DNA of 64,000 nucleotides from Corynespora cassiicola (Eukaryota; Ascomycota; Dothideomycetes; Pleosporales; Corynesporascaceae): assembly GCA_022059125.1 (NCBI GenBank), contig JAEUWY010000015.1, positions 930,001 through 994,000 of the forward strand, written 5' to 3'. The position numbers and the translations under genes were made by a program. Under the pieces are notes generated by a model. It saw nothing but the letters and a program-made list of their open reading frames with translations. It had not been told where the DNA came from and searched no databases. Positions 1-10,536 of this stretch are shown here, piece after piece; within the stretch, counting starts at the first letter, position 1; every line of letters starts with the position of its first letter.

Positions 1-560
1 TTACCGCGGGGCGCACGCTGTGGACGCTGGCCCGGGACAACGCCACCCCGTTCGCGACACGACTCTCCAAAGTTGACAGGCGCCACGGCGTGCCCTTGAC
101 AGCGACCCTGGCGACGGCCCTGCTGGTCACGGTGCTCGGATGCATATACGTGGGCAGCACGACAGCATTCAACGCCTTCGCCGGCAGCTTCATTTGCATG
201 TCGTCGTCTTCATACATTGCGGCCATCCTGCCGCATGTGCTTACGGGCCGCAAGAACATACATTTCGGCCCCTTCAACCTCAACTACGGTCCCTTGGGGT
301 TTTTATTGAATGGCGTCGCGTGCGCATACATGGTGGTGTGGTTCGTTATATACTGCATGCCATTCGCTCTCCCGGTCACTGCTGCAAGCATGAACTATGC
401 GAGCTTACTGTGGGGCGGCTTCACCCTCTTCCTACTCCTTTGGTGGACTTTTGGCGCCAGGAAGGACTACGTGGGGCCGCGGACTACGGGCGGACAGACT
501 GAGATGGACTTGGTGAGAGATGGGGCGCACATTGTTCTGGAAGGCAAGGCGAAGGATTGA
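1..560 (+). CDS. APC-superfamily permease, C-terminal part (5' end outside window)
   Basis: An open frame enters from the left edge (first full codon at 3) and stops with TGA at 558-560. The first residues read TAGRTLWTLARDNATPF, the conserved loop of fungal GABA/choline/amino-acid permeases that precedes the last transmembrane helices. After it come hydrophobic segments such as ATLATALLVTVLGCIYVGS, then FLLNGVACAYMVVWFVIYCM and a final helix ending near GFTLFLLLWWTF, followed by a short charged cytosolic tail (RKDYVGPRTTGGQTEMD). The family moves amines or amino acids across the plasma membrane; the substrate cannot be told from this fragment. No intron is needed in the visible part. About 185 residues of a roughly 500-residue protein are present. 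The start and N-terminal helices lie outside the window. Confidence 0.82.
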   Translation, partial: TAGRTLWTLARDNATPFATRLSKVDRRHGVPLTATLATALLVTVLGCIYVGSTTAFNAFAGSFICMSSSSYIAAILPHVLTGRKNIHFGPFNLNYGPLGFLLNGVACAYMVVWFVIYCMPFALPVTAASMNYASLLWGGFTLFLLLWWTFGARKDYVGPRTTGGQTEMDLVRDGAHIVLEGKAKD

Positions 561-1381
561 GGCGGACCCGGCATACAGGTACGCGCCATGGCGAGAAGAC
601 TGAAAAAAGTGAGAATCGTAGATGTATAGTATGATATGCGAGGAATGCAATCATGGAAGCTGTTCGAAATGTCTCGATGCGATAGAGGTTCTCGCACTTG
701 TGTAGTTTCTCGACCGAATGGCCCACCCGACTCCTTTGCCCTTTGTAGGCAGGAGTGAAACAATGCCATTGGCGTCATTCCGAGAGATATCATTAGCACA
801 TTACCAAGCAACGGCTTGCATATCCGGGTCCCCGCCAAGCATATTGTCCGCCTCTGAACCCCTCACTACGCCCTGCAACGCCTTCCGAGTATATTGGTTT
901 GGGTCACCCACAGCATCACAATACGGTACCCGAATCATTATCAGCATAGCCGTCTATGTCATCAGTGCCGAGATGCCCGGAGCGAATTGTGACGCCGGCT
1001 TACGAATAAACGTGGTAGAGACATGGAAGTCAGAACCATGGTTGATGAGCGGTGACGCGCCAAGCTTCTAGAAGGGCCTGCATGCTTTCGGGATATGCGA
1101 CATGGGTCGGAAGCGATGGTGGCGAGAAGCAAAATAGGTAGTGCGCTTCAAGGTAAACATGAACAGATGGACTGCAATGTTGTTGTAGAAGTCATTTAGA
1201 CGAATAAAACATTGATGTAATCATTATACTTTTCATACATTATGAACATTAGAAGCATAGAGAAAATCATGGAAGCTGGCGGCAAAGCAAGCTTATACCG
1301 AGATACCCAAAAGGGTGGGTATAGATCCCGAACGCCAATAATACGCCACAAATCCTCAATCGTAGCAGTGACCAAGAACAA
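561..1381. other. Intergenic, no gene seen
   Basis: This stretch separates the 3' ends of the permease (+) and the peroxidase (-), which converge. Open frames here are short and have no protein-like character or splice-supported extension. It probably holds only the two 3' untranslated regions and terminators. Confidence 0.5.
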
Positions 1382-2460
1382 TCATTTCCCCAGAGGCCTG
1401 GCAACTGGCAATGTCTTGGTGCAGTCCTTCAAGTCGCTGAGATTGTTCACTCCGAGAAGGCTCATGCGAATGTAGGCCTTTGCGTAGTCTTCGTTCCAGT
1501 GAGGCTGATTGCCGACGAAAGCGAGCCACTCATCCTTGATGGACGGATGAACTGATAGCTTCTTGTCCGATGGAAGAACAAAAATTTTTGGGTTCTGCGG
1601 GTTCTGGAGGGTATCGTTGTAAAACTCGACATCCCAGACGCCCGGGGTGGTGTCAAGTGGAAATCCAGCCTTGGAGGGATCGACGAAGCGTTGTTTAGCC
1701 GAAGCATGCGCACCTACAAGAGCAGCAAGGTCATGTGCGCTGAAGCCCTTATCGTTGAATAGCTTGATCAGGTTGTCGGGTGTGTCGTTCGTATCCGGGA
1801 GGAGGCCAGTGGGAGCAGCCTTGGTGGCGTCTTTGCGGCCAACGAAAGTCCTGATGCGCGGACCCTTGGGGCAGGTAACGGTAGCGTGATTATGCGCATA
1901 CTGCGCGAGGTCTGCGTAACCAACGTTGAACTTTGATTGGACACCGCGGAGAAGAGTCCGGACGCTCTGCAAGCCATTGTTCTCGGGGCGATCTTGCTCG
2001 CCAAAGTCCATCAGCAGCGAGCCATCTGCACCACCGTTGGCCGAGTTCTTATCCCAGGATCCAGCGTCGTGGAAGCCCATGCGAACAGCAGCACGTGCAT
2101 TGTCATTACACTGACCATCGGCACCCTTGAACTGCTTGGTGAGCTCGGTAGAGACGTCCCACCCTAACACATTGTTAGCATGAAACGGTGGATTGGGCAA
2201 GTTGCGCTAGATTGAAACGTACAAACACAGCAAACGTCCAGAGAGGATAGACAAATGAGCGGTTTCGAGGAAATCTCATCAGACATCCCGGACTTGGCAC
2301 CACTCAAAATGTCTTTGATGAGTTGAGTGATTGCATTTAAGACACCATTCAGGAGGTCCTCGATCAAGCCTGGCGCAGCCTCTCGTTGTTCCAACGGCGA
2401 AGCTACAGCCAAAAAGGCCAACGAGAGAAGAGGCAATGCTAGCACGACTCTGCGGAACAT
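1382..2460 (-). CDS. Secreted fungal class II (ligninase-like) heme peroxidase
   Basis: Two exons, 2460-2223 and 2163-1382, flank a 59-nt intron (GTACGT...TGCTAAC...TTAG) and encode 339 residues. The N-terminus (MFRRVVLALPLLSLAFLAVA) is a signal peptide. A helical leader and a Cys pair (residues 77-78) precede the peroxidase fold. The distal site is R107/H111 in VRMGFHDAGSW, and the proximal heme ligand is about H232 in LVGAHASAKQ. GGADGSLL and GVWDVEFYNDTL are also typical of the family. Such enzymes oxidise phenolic or aromatic substrates with H2O2 outside the cell. The sequence resembles the ascomycete branch annotated as ligninase-like, not the white-rot lignin or manganese peroxidases, so lignin breakdown should not be assumed. 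The splice choice restores CCVWWDVS across the junction, which fits the family. The gene stands alone. Confidence 0.88.
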
Positions 2461-5251
2461 GTTGAGGAGAGGATCGAGCTACAGCCAGCGAATATGTAGG
2501 CAAAAGAGAGTGAATGCCGTGCTCTTCGACAAAGAAGGTTGGATACTGGCTGATCCTCAGAGGAAATGGACATGACCTTTATACCGATTCGATGACCTTC
2601 CCCTTTGAACCGAACTTGCACTTCGCTCTCCTCCACTCCCCGACTCGCCTAGCTACCTAGGCAGGCTACACCGAGCTCCCTGCTGGCGGTTGCAACATTA
2701 ACTGTAGACCAGACCGTGCCATCCGAAAATAGGACCTGGTCCCTGGTTTATCGCGAGCCCAGCGCGCCCTTGAAGAAAAGATCGACGGAATATCCTGGCC
2801 ACTGGCCGCGTTGTCAATAGTCAGGAAGCATATATTTCCCCGAATATGGAGAATATGCCTGCAGAGAGGGCAGTGTGCCGTAGTCCGATGTCCGGCTAGA
2901 ACAAATAAGCTACGCCGATTGAATGGACCGGCAGGGATGATTTGGTGCACCCGAAGGCTTGGCCCGAGCCTCGAACTCTGGTCATGCTGGTGATTCTCGG
3001 ATTCAATGCCTCAGGAATCCCATGGTAGGTGCAAGATACTGGCATTGCCAAGCCCACATATGTCATGATGCAGTGCTCCCAATTGTGCTGCATGTGGTTT
3101 GCAGGTTACACGAGCTTTGCATGCCGTTTGCTTTTGGATGGCATCTTGTCAGCCAGCCCATCTCTCTCTCTGTTGGCGAGTGCGAAAGATCTGTCCTGCA
3201 GATCGTCACAGAATCTACTGCTTTCGGCCAAGCATCGTGGCGCGCCGGCCTCACCCCGTCATCGTCTAATATCTTGGCCTTGCTAGGATACTGCGACTGC
3301 CAGCTGAACCCTAGGATTTGGATCTTTGCTGTCGGACTTGGGCTCTCGTATGCGGGTGAGATTGAGCTGCCTGATGTTTCTCGTGTTTACTCAGCCCAAT
3401 ACCAGCAACTACATCCTGAGAAGAGAAAATTATAAACTGCTGGTTAGCAGTGAACCTCTGTGTGATGATATGGATATGAGATGAGCGGACAAGAGAAAGA
3501 GATTTACAGCGCTAGAAGAGGGTGGACCGTGGCGCGGGGAGCCGAAGAGAAGCTAGTCACATGACGTAGCTAGAAATTACCTATTTCGTATAGGCCAACA
3601 ACGGATTTGGACGTTGGGCTGAGCATGCGGCAAAGACCCGACAAGGGTCACATCTTGAAATGGGGCACATCTGTTCCACGTCCCCAAAGACCTCATGGTT
3701 GACTGTCCGGCGGGCGACCCGTGCAGGTTGCCCCTGGAGCGTTGTCCAGAAGCTCTGGTCCGTTGTTTGGCATACCTAGGTACCCGCTTTAGTTTTCTCC
3801 ACGCGAGTGTAGGGTGAGTGATGCTGGTGTGCGCTGGTTAGGCTCAGTTGACGCTTGTTACAATCGACCTCGTGCTGATTGAGCGCGTGTCGATGAGGCA
3901 ATACATTCGTGCAGTAGACATGCATAACATGTTCAGGGAACTGTTGGCCGATGACTATAGCTGTAGTTCGATTGGTCTCCACTCCAACTAAAGAACAAGC
4001 GGCTGAGGCCGGATTCCTCGTAGCATTCCAAATTAAGAGCGCGGGGACTTGGCATCTGCCACGTGAGTCGACGAGTCATACAGGGCCGTGAAGTCACAGT
4101 GAGCTGAGAACTGAAAAGAATGCCGGGCGAAAGCCACATTCGGGACGAAACGTCGCCACTACAACGCCGTCGCGTAAGCCGACACGCCACTGAAGAGTAG
4201 ATGAATGGAAATACGGCAGCAAACACCAGGCATACACAACTGTATGCAGGTCTGGAGGCCTTGCTCTTCCCTGGACTTGGTCTGGAAGCATCCAAGGTGC
4301 AAGACGGTGTCTCTGCGTGGTTTTCGGGGGACGACGAGGCAGATCATACGACCCACCTTTGCCACTGCCACAGCTGTGGAGGCCCGAAGAACTGCTCCGC
4401 GGCGCTCGAGCGTCGACGGCGTGGTTTGGGATGTTACTTGGTTCCCCTGAGGGCAAAAGAGTCGACGGAAACATTTGCTTTTAGGGTAAAAATGCAGGTA
4501 CCCGATTACTCAGGTCAAGCTGAACACTGAGCACTCGATGACCTGAGCGCTCGCCGAACCATGGAGTTCGTGTTGGGTTTCTGTAGCGGTGAGCCAACAA
4601 CCTGCTTGTCTAGGTGGTCAGAAGGCTTGGTAACTCTCGAAGGATACGAGTCACGAGATTACAGGATGTCCTCGACTGATTTCCTGGCCGGGAGACAGTG
4701 CCCTGGTGACATTCTTGGGCTTGGTACCCTAGCATGCAACCCAGGAGCATTCGAAATGGGCTTTTGGCTGCGGCCGTGGCTCTCCGTGCATGAATGGGCA
4801 AGTCGACCGATGCACCGGATTGATAAGGGACCGACAGCGTGCCTTGCTGTTCGGTTGGACATGCGCATTGCAGTGCAGCAAGCCAGCGCTTGGTGTACAT
4901 GCAATAAATGTAGTGGTGGGATGCGGGCTACAGAGAAGGCAGCGGCCAAGCCAGTAAGCAATAGGCGTTCTTGTCCCCATCTCTATTTCTTTCGTGTTTT
5001 TTGGTGGAGCAGGCAGTAGAGGCGATAGGGGATAAAAAAAGGAAGGTCGAGGAGGGGATGAAGTAGGGTGCAGGCGAAGGCCGCAAACCGGTGAGAGGGG
5101 CGGGACGGCTGACTTCGCGTCACTGCCGCGTCGGTTAACTCCTAACGCCGCGACGGTGGCAACTCCACCCGCAACCGCATGCACAGCGGCTCTCCTCCTC
5201 GTCCATATCACCTGCCCCCCGTGATCACGGCCCTGCGACACGGCACCCGTC
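2461..5251. other. 2.8-kb intergenic region without a supported gene
   Basis: Several open frames up to 216 codons occur on both strands, but none has recognisable motifs, a signal peptide or convincing splice extensions, and they overlap each other. I treat them as chance frames. The left end carries the peroxidase promoter and the right end that of the WLM protease; a pyrimidine- and CA-rich tract near 5160-5250 is a plausible core promoter for the latter. No repeats, tRNA or mobile element were recognised. Confidence 0.45.
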
Positions 5252-6595
5252 ATGCCTCTCGGCTTTGAGCGCGTCAATGAGCGCACACAGCGCCCGAATG
5301 CCCTTATCAACTTCATCAAGCCGCTCCCCGGGCCCCACGCATCCGTCGCTGAGAACATCCTGAACCGCGTGGCAGCCATCTGCTATCCCTTCATGAAGTC
5401 GAACATGATTCTCGTTCAGGCACTGGAAGAGTTTCCATACAACAGAGAGTTTGTCGGGCGCAACTTCAACGCCGGCGAGGTCATACAGCTGGTCTTGAAA
5501 GACAGGAATGGGCGGTGGCTTCCTCAGCGCATGGTCGAGATGGTCATGGTTCACGAGCTTGCACATTGCAAGCAAATGAATCACTCCAAATCATTTTGGA
5601 AGGTCAGGGACGCCTATGCTGCCGACCTGCGAGGCCTGTGGGCGAGACACTACAGTGGCGAAGGCATGTGGGGTCGAGGCAGGAACTTGGAATCTGGCGG
5701 TGTCCAGGCCGATAGTGTCGACGTGCACGACATACCTGAGCACCTCTGCGGTGGCACCTATGGGCGCAAATCGAAGAAGCGGCGCCGTAATGCAAGATCC
5801 AAAGAGATGCTTTCATACGCCGAAAGGAAGCAGCGGCGCATCTTGAAGAAGTTTGGCACTGGAGGTCAAGCCTTGGGGGCTGACGACGAGACCAAGATCA
5901 AGCTTGAAGGCGGCGCCGTAAAAAAGGGTAAGCCCAGAGTCGCCGGAAGTGCCAGAGGCAGAGATCTCCGGGCCGCTGCGGCCTTGGCCAGGTTCGAGAG
6001 TTCTCCAAAAGAGCCAGCTGCCAAGGTCGAGACCGAAGAGCTGCCCTCAGATAGCGACACTGAAGAAGAATACGACGAACCAGCTGAAGAAGAAGTTGCA
6101 GTCGATGTCGACGGCAAGAAACTCGTAGACAGCAAGGGTCGCACGCTAGTCAAGATATGCGAGGACGAGGACAAAGACGACGGTGAGGCAAGACGAGAGA
6201 TGGATGAAATCCATGCCATTGAACTTGATCACGGCAAAGAAGGTAAAGACAACGGAGATACGGGGATCGAGCTACCGAAGCAACGGCCGGTGGAGAAGAC
6301 AAGCAAGGCTCACAGCGCGTCTTCAAATAGCTCGTCTCGTTCTCCTGCCAACAAAGTACACCGGCCAATTCCAAGTACCTCATGCCCTCTCTGTTCGCTC
6401 ATAAATGAGCCAGGGTCCACCACATGCTCTGCCTGCTCCCATGTTCTCGCTCCTAGGCTAGTCCCGGATCATTGGAAATGCAGTAAAACGATGTGCAAGG
6501 GCAGTGAGTACATCAATTCTGGGGACGTAGGCATCTGTGGCATTTGTGGATTGAAAAGGCAGAAACATGGGAGGACTGGGTCGGCTCCTGGATAG
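5252..6595 (+). CDS. WLM-domain metalloprotease with C-terminal RanBP2-type zinc fingers (Wss1-like)
   Basis: A single exon of 447 residues. Residues 1 to about 150 form the WLM domain: HELAH at 101-105 followed by H111 in NHSKSFW gives the HExxH-x5-H zinc site of the gluzincin-like Wss1/SPRTN group, and WGRGR marks the end of the core. A basic segment (SKKRRRNARSKEML) follows, then a long acidic linker around residues 250-330 (DSDTEEEYDEPAEEE). Two Cys4 clusters lie near the end: CPLCSLINEPGSTTCSAC (378-395) and WKCSKTMC...CGIC (408-425), of RanBP2/NZF type. Wss1 proteins cleave DNA-protein crosslinks and bind SUMO, ubiquitin and Cdc48, so a nuclear repair role is likely. The acidic linker may hold SUMO- or Cdc48-binding motifs, but I did not identify one. 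The start ATG follows a C-rich leader. Confidence 0.9.
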   Translation: MPLGFERVNERTQRPNALINFIKPLPGPHASVAENILNRVAAICYPFMKSNMILVQALEEFPYNREFVGRNFNAGEVIQLVLKDRNGRWLPQRMVEMVMVHELAHCKQMNHSKSFWKVRDAYAADLRGLWARHYSGEGMWGRGRNLESGGVQADSVDVHDIPEHLCGGTYGRKSKKRRRNARSKEMLSYAERKQRRILKKFGTGGQALGADDETKIKLEGGAVKKGKPRVAGSARGRDLRAAAALARFESSPKEPAAKVETEELPSDSDTEEEYDEPAEEEVAVDVDGKKLVDSKGRTLVKICEDEDKDDGEARREMDEIHAIELDHGKEGKDNGDTGIELPKQRPVEKTSKAHSASSNSSSRSPANKVHRPIPSTSCPLCSLINEPGSTTCSACSHVLAPRLVPDHWKCSKTMCKGSEYINSGDVGICGICGLKRQKHGRTGSAPG

Positions 6596-6916
6596 TAACC
6601 GACAGTTTTAGTTGTATATTTTGATACCCCTCCACTCAAATCCAAGTATACCCAAGCAAATAGCGCTGGGTACCTGGGCAGTCGAGATTCCAAAGATTGT
6701 GTTGTCGTCCCGATGAAGACTAGCGCCGCCAAGAGGAACCCGCCCAAAGCTCAAGCTCCGCAAATGGCACCAAACAGCTCCTCCGTCCGCATCACACGAC
6801 GACCACGACCCCCACGCCCACGACGCAAACAGCTACAGACGGCGACGAGTCCGCCTCTGCTTCTCTACGCCGCACCCCCTTTGCCCCTATCCATTCTTGC
6901 CCGAGCCATTGACATA

Positions 6917-7349
6917 ATGGCATCTCGATTCCTTGTCCCGGTTGCCCGCTCGGCTTCGAGCACCTTTGCCCGCGCTCCCGCACGCGCATTCCAGACCAGC
7001 GCCGTCCTGAGGTCCGAGGTTGCTGCTCCCGTGAAGAAGCCTGTTGGCGCCTTCCGGGGAGGGTTAGTCTTCCATCCTGCATACGCGCCAGATCCAATAC
7101 TGACCAGGCCATAGGCTTTTCGGCTTCCTCTTGGGTACCGCTTCCGCTGGCGTCGGCATGTACTACTATGTCGTCGATGAGTATCGCGTCTCCAATGAGC
7201 TCCTGACCGAAGACATTTACGTAGGTTGACCCCGGTATCGAACCGAATTACACAAGCTGATCCCTTCCCAGGCTCTCCAATCGGCGGTGCAGCGGATAGA
7301 AGGTTACGTGCGGACTTTGGAGGAGAAGACGGATGCTAAGAAGAAATAA
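6917..7349 (+). CDS. Small mitochondrial single-pass protein, unknown function
   Basis: Three exons: 6917-7062, 7115-7220 and 7272-7349. Introns of 52 nt (GTTAGT...CATAG) and 51 nt (GTAGGT...CCCAG) separate them, and all phases close to give 109 residues. The first ~35 residues (MASRFLVPVARSASSTFARA...) are rich in Arg, Ala and Ser and lack acidic residues, as in a mitochondrial presequence, with FQTSAVLR at the probable cleavage region. Then come PVGAFRGGLFGFLLGTASAG, which begins a transmembrane segment, and an amphipathic helix (DIYALQSAVQRIEGYVRTL) ending in KKK. It looks like an inner-membrane protein with one anchor and a short coiled coil. I recognise the general pattern in filamentous fungi but cannot name a function. 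An in-frame upstream extension to 6713 has no ATG-context support and would mask the presequence. Confidence 0.75.
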
Positions 7350-9450
7350 GCTCTTTGCGCGAGCTGGCATGAGCTGAACTGAGTTACAGCGAGGAAGACT
7401 GCTAAACAAGCCGACAAGTGCGTGCATGTATACATATCCCGCGTCCTGCCTCAACCTTGCTTTTTAGGGAGTGCGTTGGCCTATACCAATCAATTTCTTT
7501 CCAGCCTTCACCTGGAATCTTTCTTGTCATTGATGGTCGTCGGCTTCTTGTTCCCGCATGAAATAATGCTAAGCTCCCTAGGTTGCAAACAGTGGGGAAT
7601 CGTACCATTCGTGCCAGTCTTGCAAGAACCAGGGCATTCTCCAGCCTTTCGAAGTTAGCATTGTGACATATATGCAGTCTATTGGAGCCAACTACGCAGA
7701 TTCATGTAATGACGCTCACCAACTTGCATCTCGCAAGTCCTGGGGAAATGTCTGGCGGCAACTTTGCAAATCGTCCAAGGGACTCGTCAACATTTAGAGA
7801 CAAAACAAAACCATGAAACACGAGAGTGACGCGCGCTTGGATTTCGTAGGCCTCCCCCTGTTGGTGTTAAAGGTCATTTGACGTTTGAATGACGAAACAC
7901 TGGCCATCGGCGAACGCCGAACAAACCCTTGACACGACTGTTCAATTTTGGCTGCCATACTCCCAAATGGGTCACGTCACTTCATATAGTTGACCCAGCA
8001 CTCAGCTATCGCGTTTCTGTGCTAGGCCTGCGTGTCAGGCTTTCCAATGCGTTCTGAACCAGCGACGACAGAATCATTCCAGAAATACAGCAGGAAATGG
8101 TTTACCGCGCTTCCAAATTCACTCATGTAACCACAGACCAGAATAACTATGCATCTCCTTCCATGCCAAACCATCGGCGGTCGATTCTGCTCTGGGCCTA
8201 ATTTTTGGCGGACGCTTACATTTGCAGAATCATTGAGAGCGTGTACGTCACAGATTTGCATTTTGACTGTTTGAACATGCCGAGCTTGGGAACTTTGGGG
8301 ATCGTCTCTCACGTTCATTCCGTCTCATGAGATGGGCAAAACCGTGTGCGAGATTACAAACGCGAGGAAATGTGACAAGAGTACGTGGACAATGCATAAT
8401 CCGTAAATCAGCTTCAGACACTTTTTCAAAGTATTTTGGAAGCGAAACGAGCGGGGTTTATCACACAGACGCCTCCACATTGAGAGGTTGGGCTTCAGTA
8501 GGGACAGCGTGTCCCGGCGTCTCCGGTCACAACCAATAGCATGTGGTCTAGACCATGGTTTCCAATTCGATCACGATGCATAGTGGGCGTATATTCTGTG
8601 AGCACGTTTTCCGCCGTATCCTACATCTTCGATCTTGCATAGCTTTTCTCGATCCTCTGACATGATTTTTATCCCGGCCAACAGTGCAAAGGGAAAAGTT
8701 CCACGCGGCATAGCCGCGCAATGTGTCTAGGGACAAGGAGCAGCCCACTCCACAGTGAGCAGACCCACACAAGTAGACGTTTGATGCTCATCTCCACAGT
8801 GTGCCGTCCCAGACCCTTCTCCCCCTCAGTCGATCATAGACCCATGGCTCGGCCATCGACGAAGCACCATATCTACAATCTCGATCATGTTCTACCTCAC
8901 TGATCTTGCATACATATTCTCGATCTCCTCAGACAATCTTCCAAGGCCTGTTTCCCTTTACGTACCCCCATGCAGCAATGACCTGACCAGGTAGTCGGGC
9001 CGCATCCAGCTTCTTGGCACCTTGACACCAAATGTTGTGCATTTGGAATTAGCGTCAATCTATCAAGACGGTAGAGGCATGAAAAGGCTTCCTTGCATCA
9101 ACATTTTCTTTGAGGTGGATTTGTCCAAGAAAATCGCAATTCACGAGATGGAACATCTATCGGATGTGGTTTGCATGTTGGTGTTCGGCTTCACTTCCGA
9201 GGCTCGGCGCCGAACCGGAGAAAGAGCAAGGATTATGCATCCCCCTTCAACCGCCTTGGGATCGAATTTGGTCAAAATTCGATCGAAAAAAAATCAGGAA
9301 TCTTGTTTTCCCCATCTGACATACTTATGAGCGGATCTACCTCCGGTACCCCAACGCCATGTATATCCACCAGCCCTACTACTTCGTCACACACTGCGAG
9401 GCTCCCTCCGAGTTCACTTCCCTTGCAATCATTGGAGCCCTTGAACAACA
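7350..9450. other. 2.1-kb intergenic region with a degenerate repeat
   Basis: No coding sequence is supported. Only short overlapping frames occur. The stretch contains the degenerate direct repeat described at 8548-8937. The right end should hold the promoter of the gene at 9451. Confidence 0.45.
8548..8937. repeat. Degenerate direct repeat, two copies about 270 bp apart
   Basis: CTACATCTTCGATCTTGCAT starting at 8621 is echoed by CTACCTCACTGATCTTGCAT starting at 8892. Similarity continues as TTCTCGATC-CTCTGACA versus TTCTCGATCTCCTCAGACA. Upstream, TAGACCATGG (about 8554) is matched by TAGACCCATGG (about 8836) at nearly the same offset, so the unit is probably around 100 bp and strongly diverged. 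It could be an old local duplication or the remains of a small mobile element; no terminal repeats or target duplications were seen. Confidence 0.4.
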
Positions 9451-10536
9451 ATGGCGGCCGCCTGTGCAACCGCGAATCCTATCGACGTGTCTTTCGAACC
9501 AAACCCCGAATGGTCTCATCGATTTCCCCTCGACCTGCCAACAATTGATCGTTCCATTCGTTCTTCGCTCCTGAAATCCGAGCCCATTATTCTGCGCATT
9601 CGCCATTCTGGCGCACAGCATGGCTTCCTTTGCCAAAACTCCAACAGACCCTTGCTCAAGCATTTCCACCGCCCATCCTTCCACCACGAGCTGCTACACT
9701 CAGATCCCAAAAATGACGATTCTTACCTATTCCGATTTCCATTGAACGCTCTTCTCGCGTCATCAACATACCTGAGCTTGTGCTTCGAAGTGCGTCCCGC
9801 ATCCGAGATAATTATCCACCTCGGAAACCTGTTCCCCGGCTTCGTCAAAGAGGTGCTAGACTGGTACGCCGAGGCTTTAGAGGCCGACACGTGGTTTGAA
9901 TTCCCCATTTTCGAGGACTGGGAGCGTATTTGGTACTACTATTACATCTACGCCACCATGCGCGTGCTAGGCATGCACAACTTCACAGCCAATCTCCAAG
10001 TCTACCTCGTCAACCGACTCAACTCCGACATCATGCCTGGCCTATCCGATATCTCTGGCCTGAGCCAGGTATTGCAGCACCTACACTCAAGGGATCCCGT
10101 TGCGCAGCAGATTACGCAGACGTGCGCCCCCAGCATTGGAAACTCGGACGTCGAAGTAGAGCGGTTGCAAATCGCCGGAGGCATGGATATGGACGGACTA
10201 GACCACGGTAATATTTTCCGCAGAAAAAGAAACTCTTCCGTCGAGGACACTCGTGATGGGGTTGAATGCGCTCTGGAGCGCGGTGAGGGTGCCGGCGTCC
10301 AGGGGGCGGGCAAGGGTCCATTTCGAACCGAAATCAGAACCGTTGATTTAACGTCTGATCTGAAGGATGCTGACATGACCTCCTCAGATTCTTCCGTGGA
10401 TGATGGCATGTCGGATAATGACATGGATGCTGACGCTAGGAGTGCATGTGGCTCGATTGTGGTCAAGCATTTGGACTACGACTTTGAAGGCTACATTGAA
10501 GGAGACATGGACAAGGATATCGCGGGGAATGGATAA
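9451..10536 (+). CDS. Conserved-looking protein of unknown function with acidic tail
   Basis: A single exon of 361 residues. The first ~200 residues look folded: LRIRHSGAQHGFLC near 47, then FPLNALLASSTYLSLCFEVRP and an aromatic-rich helix pair (FVKEVLDWYAEALE, WERIWYYYYIYATMRVLGM, LQVYLVNRL). The pattern of a small strand/helix unit followed by helices recalls fungal BTB-like proteins with a BACK-like extension, but no clear BTB motif is present, so this is only a suggestion. The C-terminal third is acidic and Ser/Asp/Met-rich (TSSDSSVDDGMSDNDMDAD) and probably disordered. There is a candidate nuclear signal (RRKRN). No signal peptide or membrane segment is visible. The start ATG follows a pyrimidine-rich leader. 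Function not recognised. Confidence 0.65.
   Translation: MAAACATANPIDVSFEPNPEWSHRFPLDLPTIDRSIRSSLLKSEPIILRIRHSGAQHGFLCQNSNRPLLKHFHRPSFHHELLHSDPKNDDSYLFRFPLNALLASSTYLSLCFEVRPASEIIIHLGNLFPGFVKEVLDWYAEALEADTWFEFPIFEDWERIWYYYYIYATMRVLGMHNFTANLQVYLVNRLNSDIMPGLSDISGLSQVLQHLHSRDPVAQQITQTCAPSIGNSDVEVERLQIAGGMDMDGLDHGNIFRRKRNSSVEDTRDGVECALERGEGAGVQGAGKGPFRTEIRTVDLTSDLKDADMTSSDSSVDDGMSDNDMDADARSACGSIVVKHLDYDFEGYIEGDMDKDIAGNG

Noticed and set aside
2959..3435. 158-codon + frame in the intergenic region
   Set aside because: No recognisable domain, signal or splice extension; composition looks random.
4729..5379. 216-codon - frame before the WLM protease
   Set aside because: It overlaps the protease start, has no motifs and covers what should be the promoter.
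6713..6916. N-terminal extension of the small mitochondrial protein
   Set aside because: The extra residues are Pro/Arg-rich and would bury the mitochondrial presequence; the ATG at 6917 fits better.
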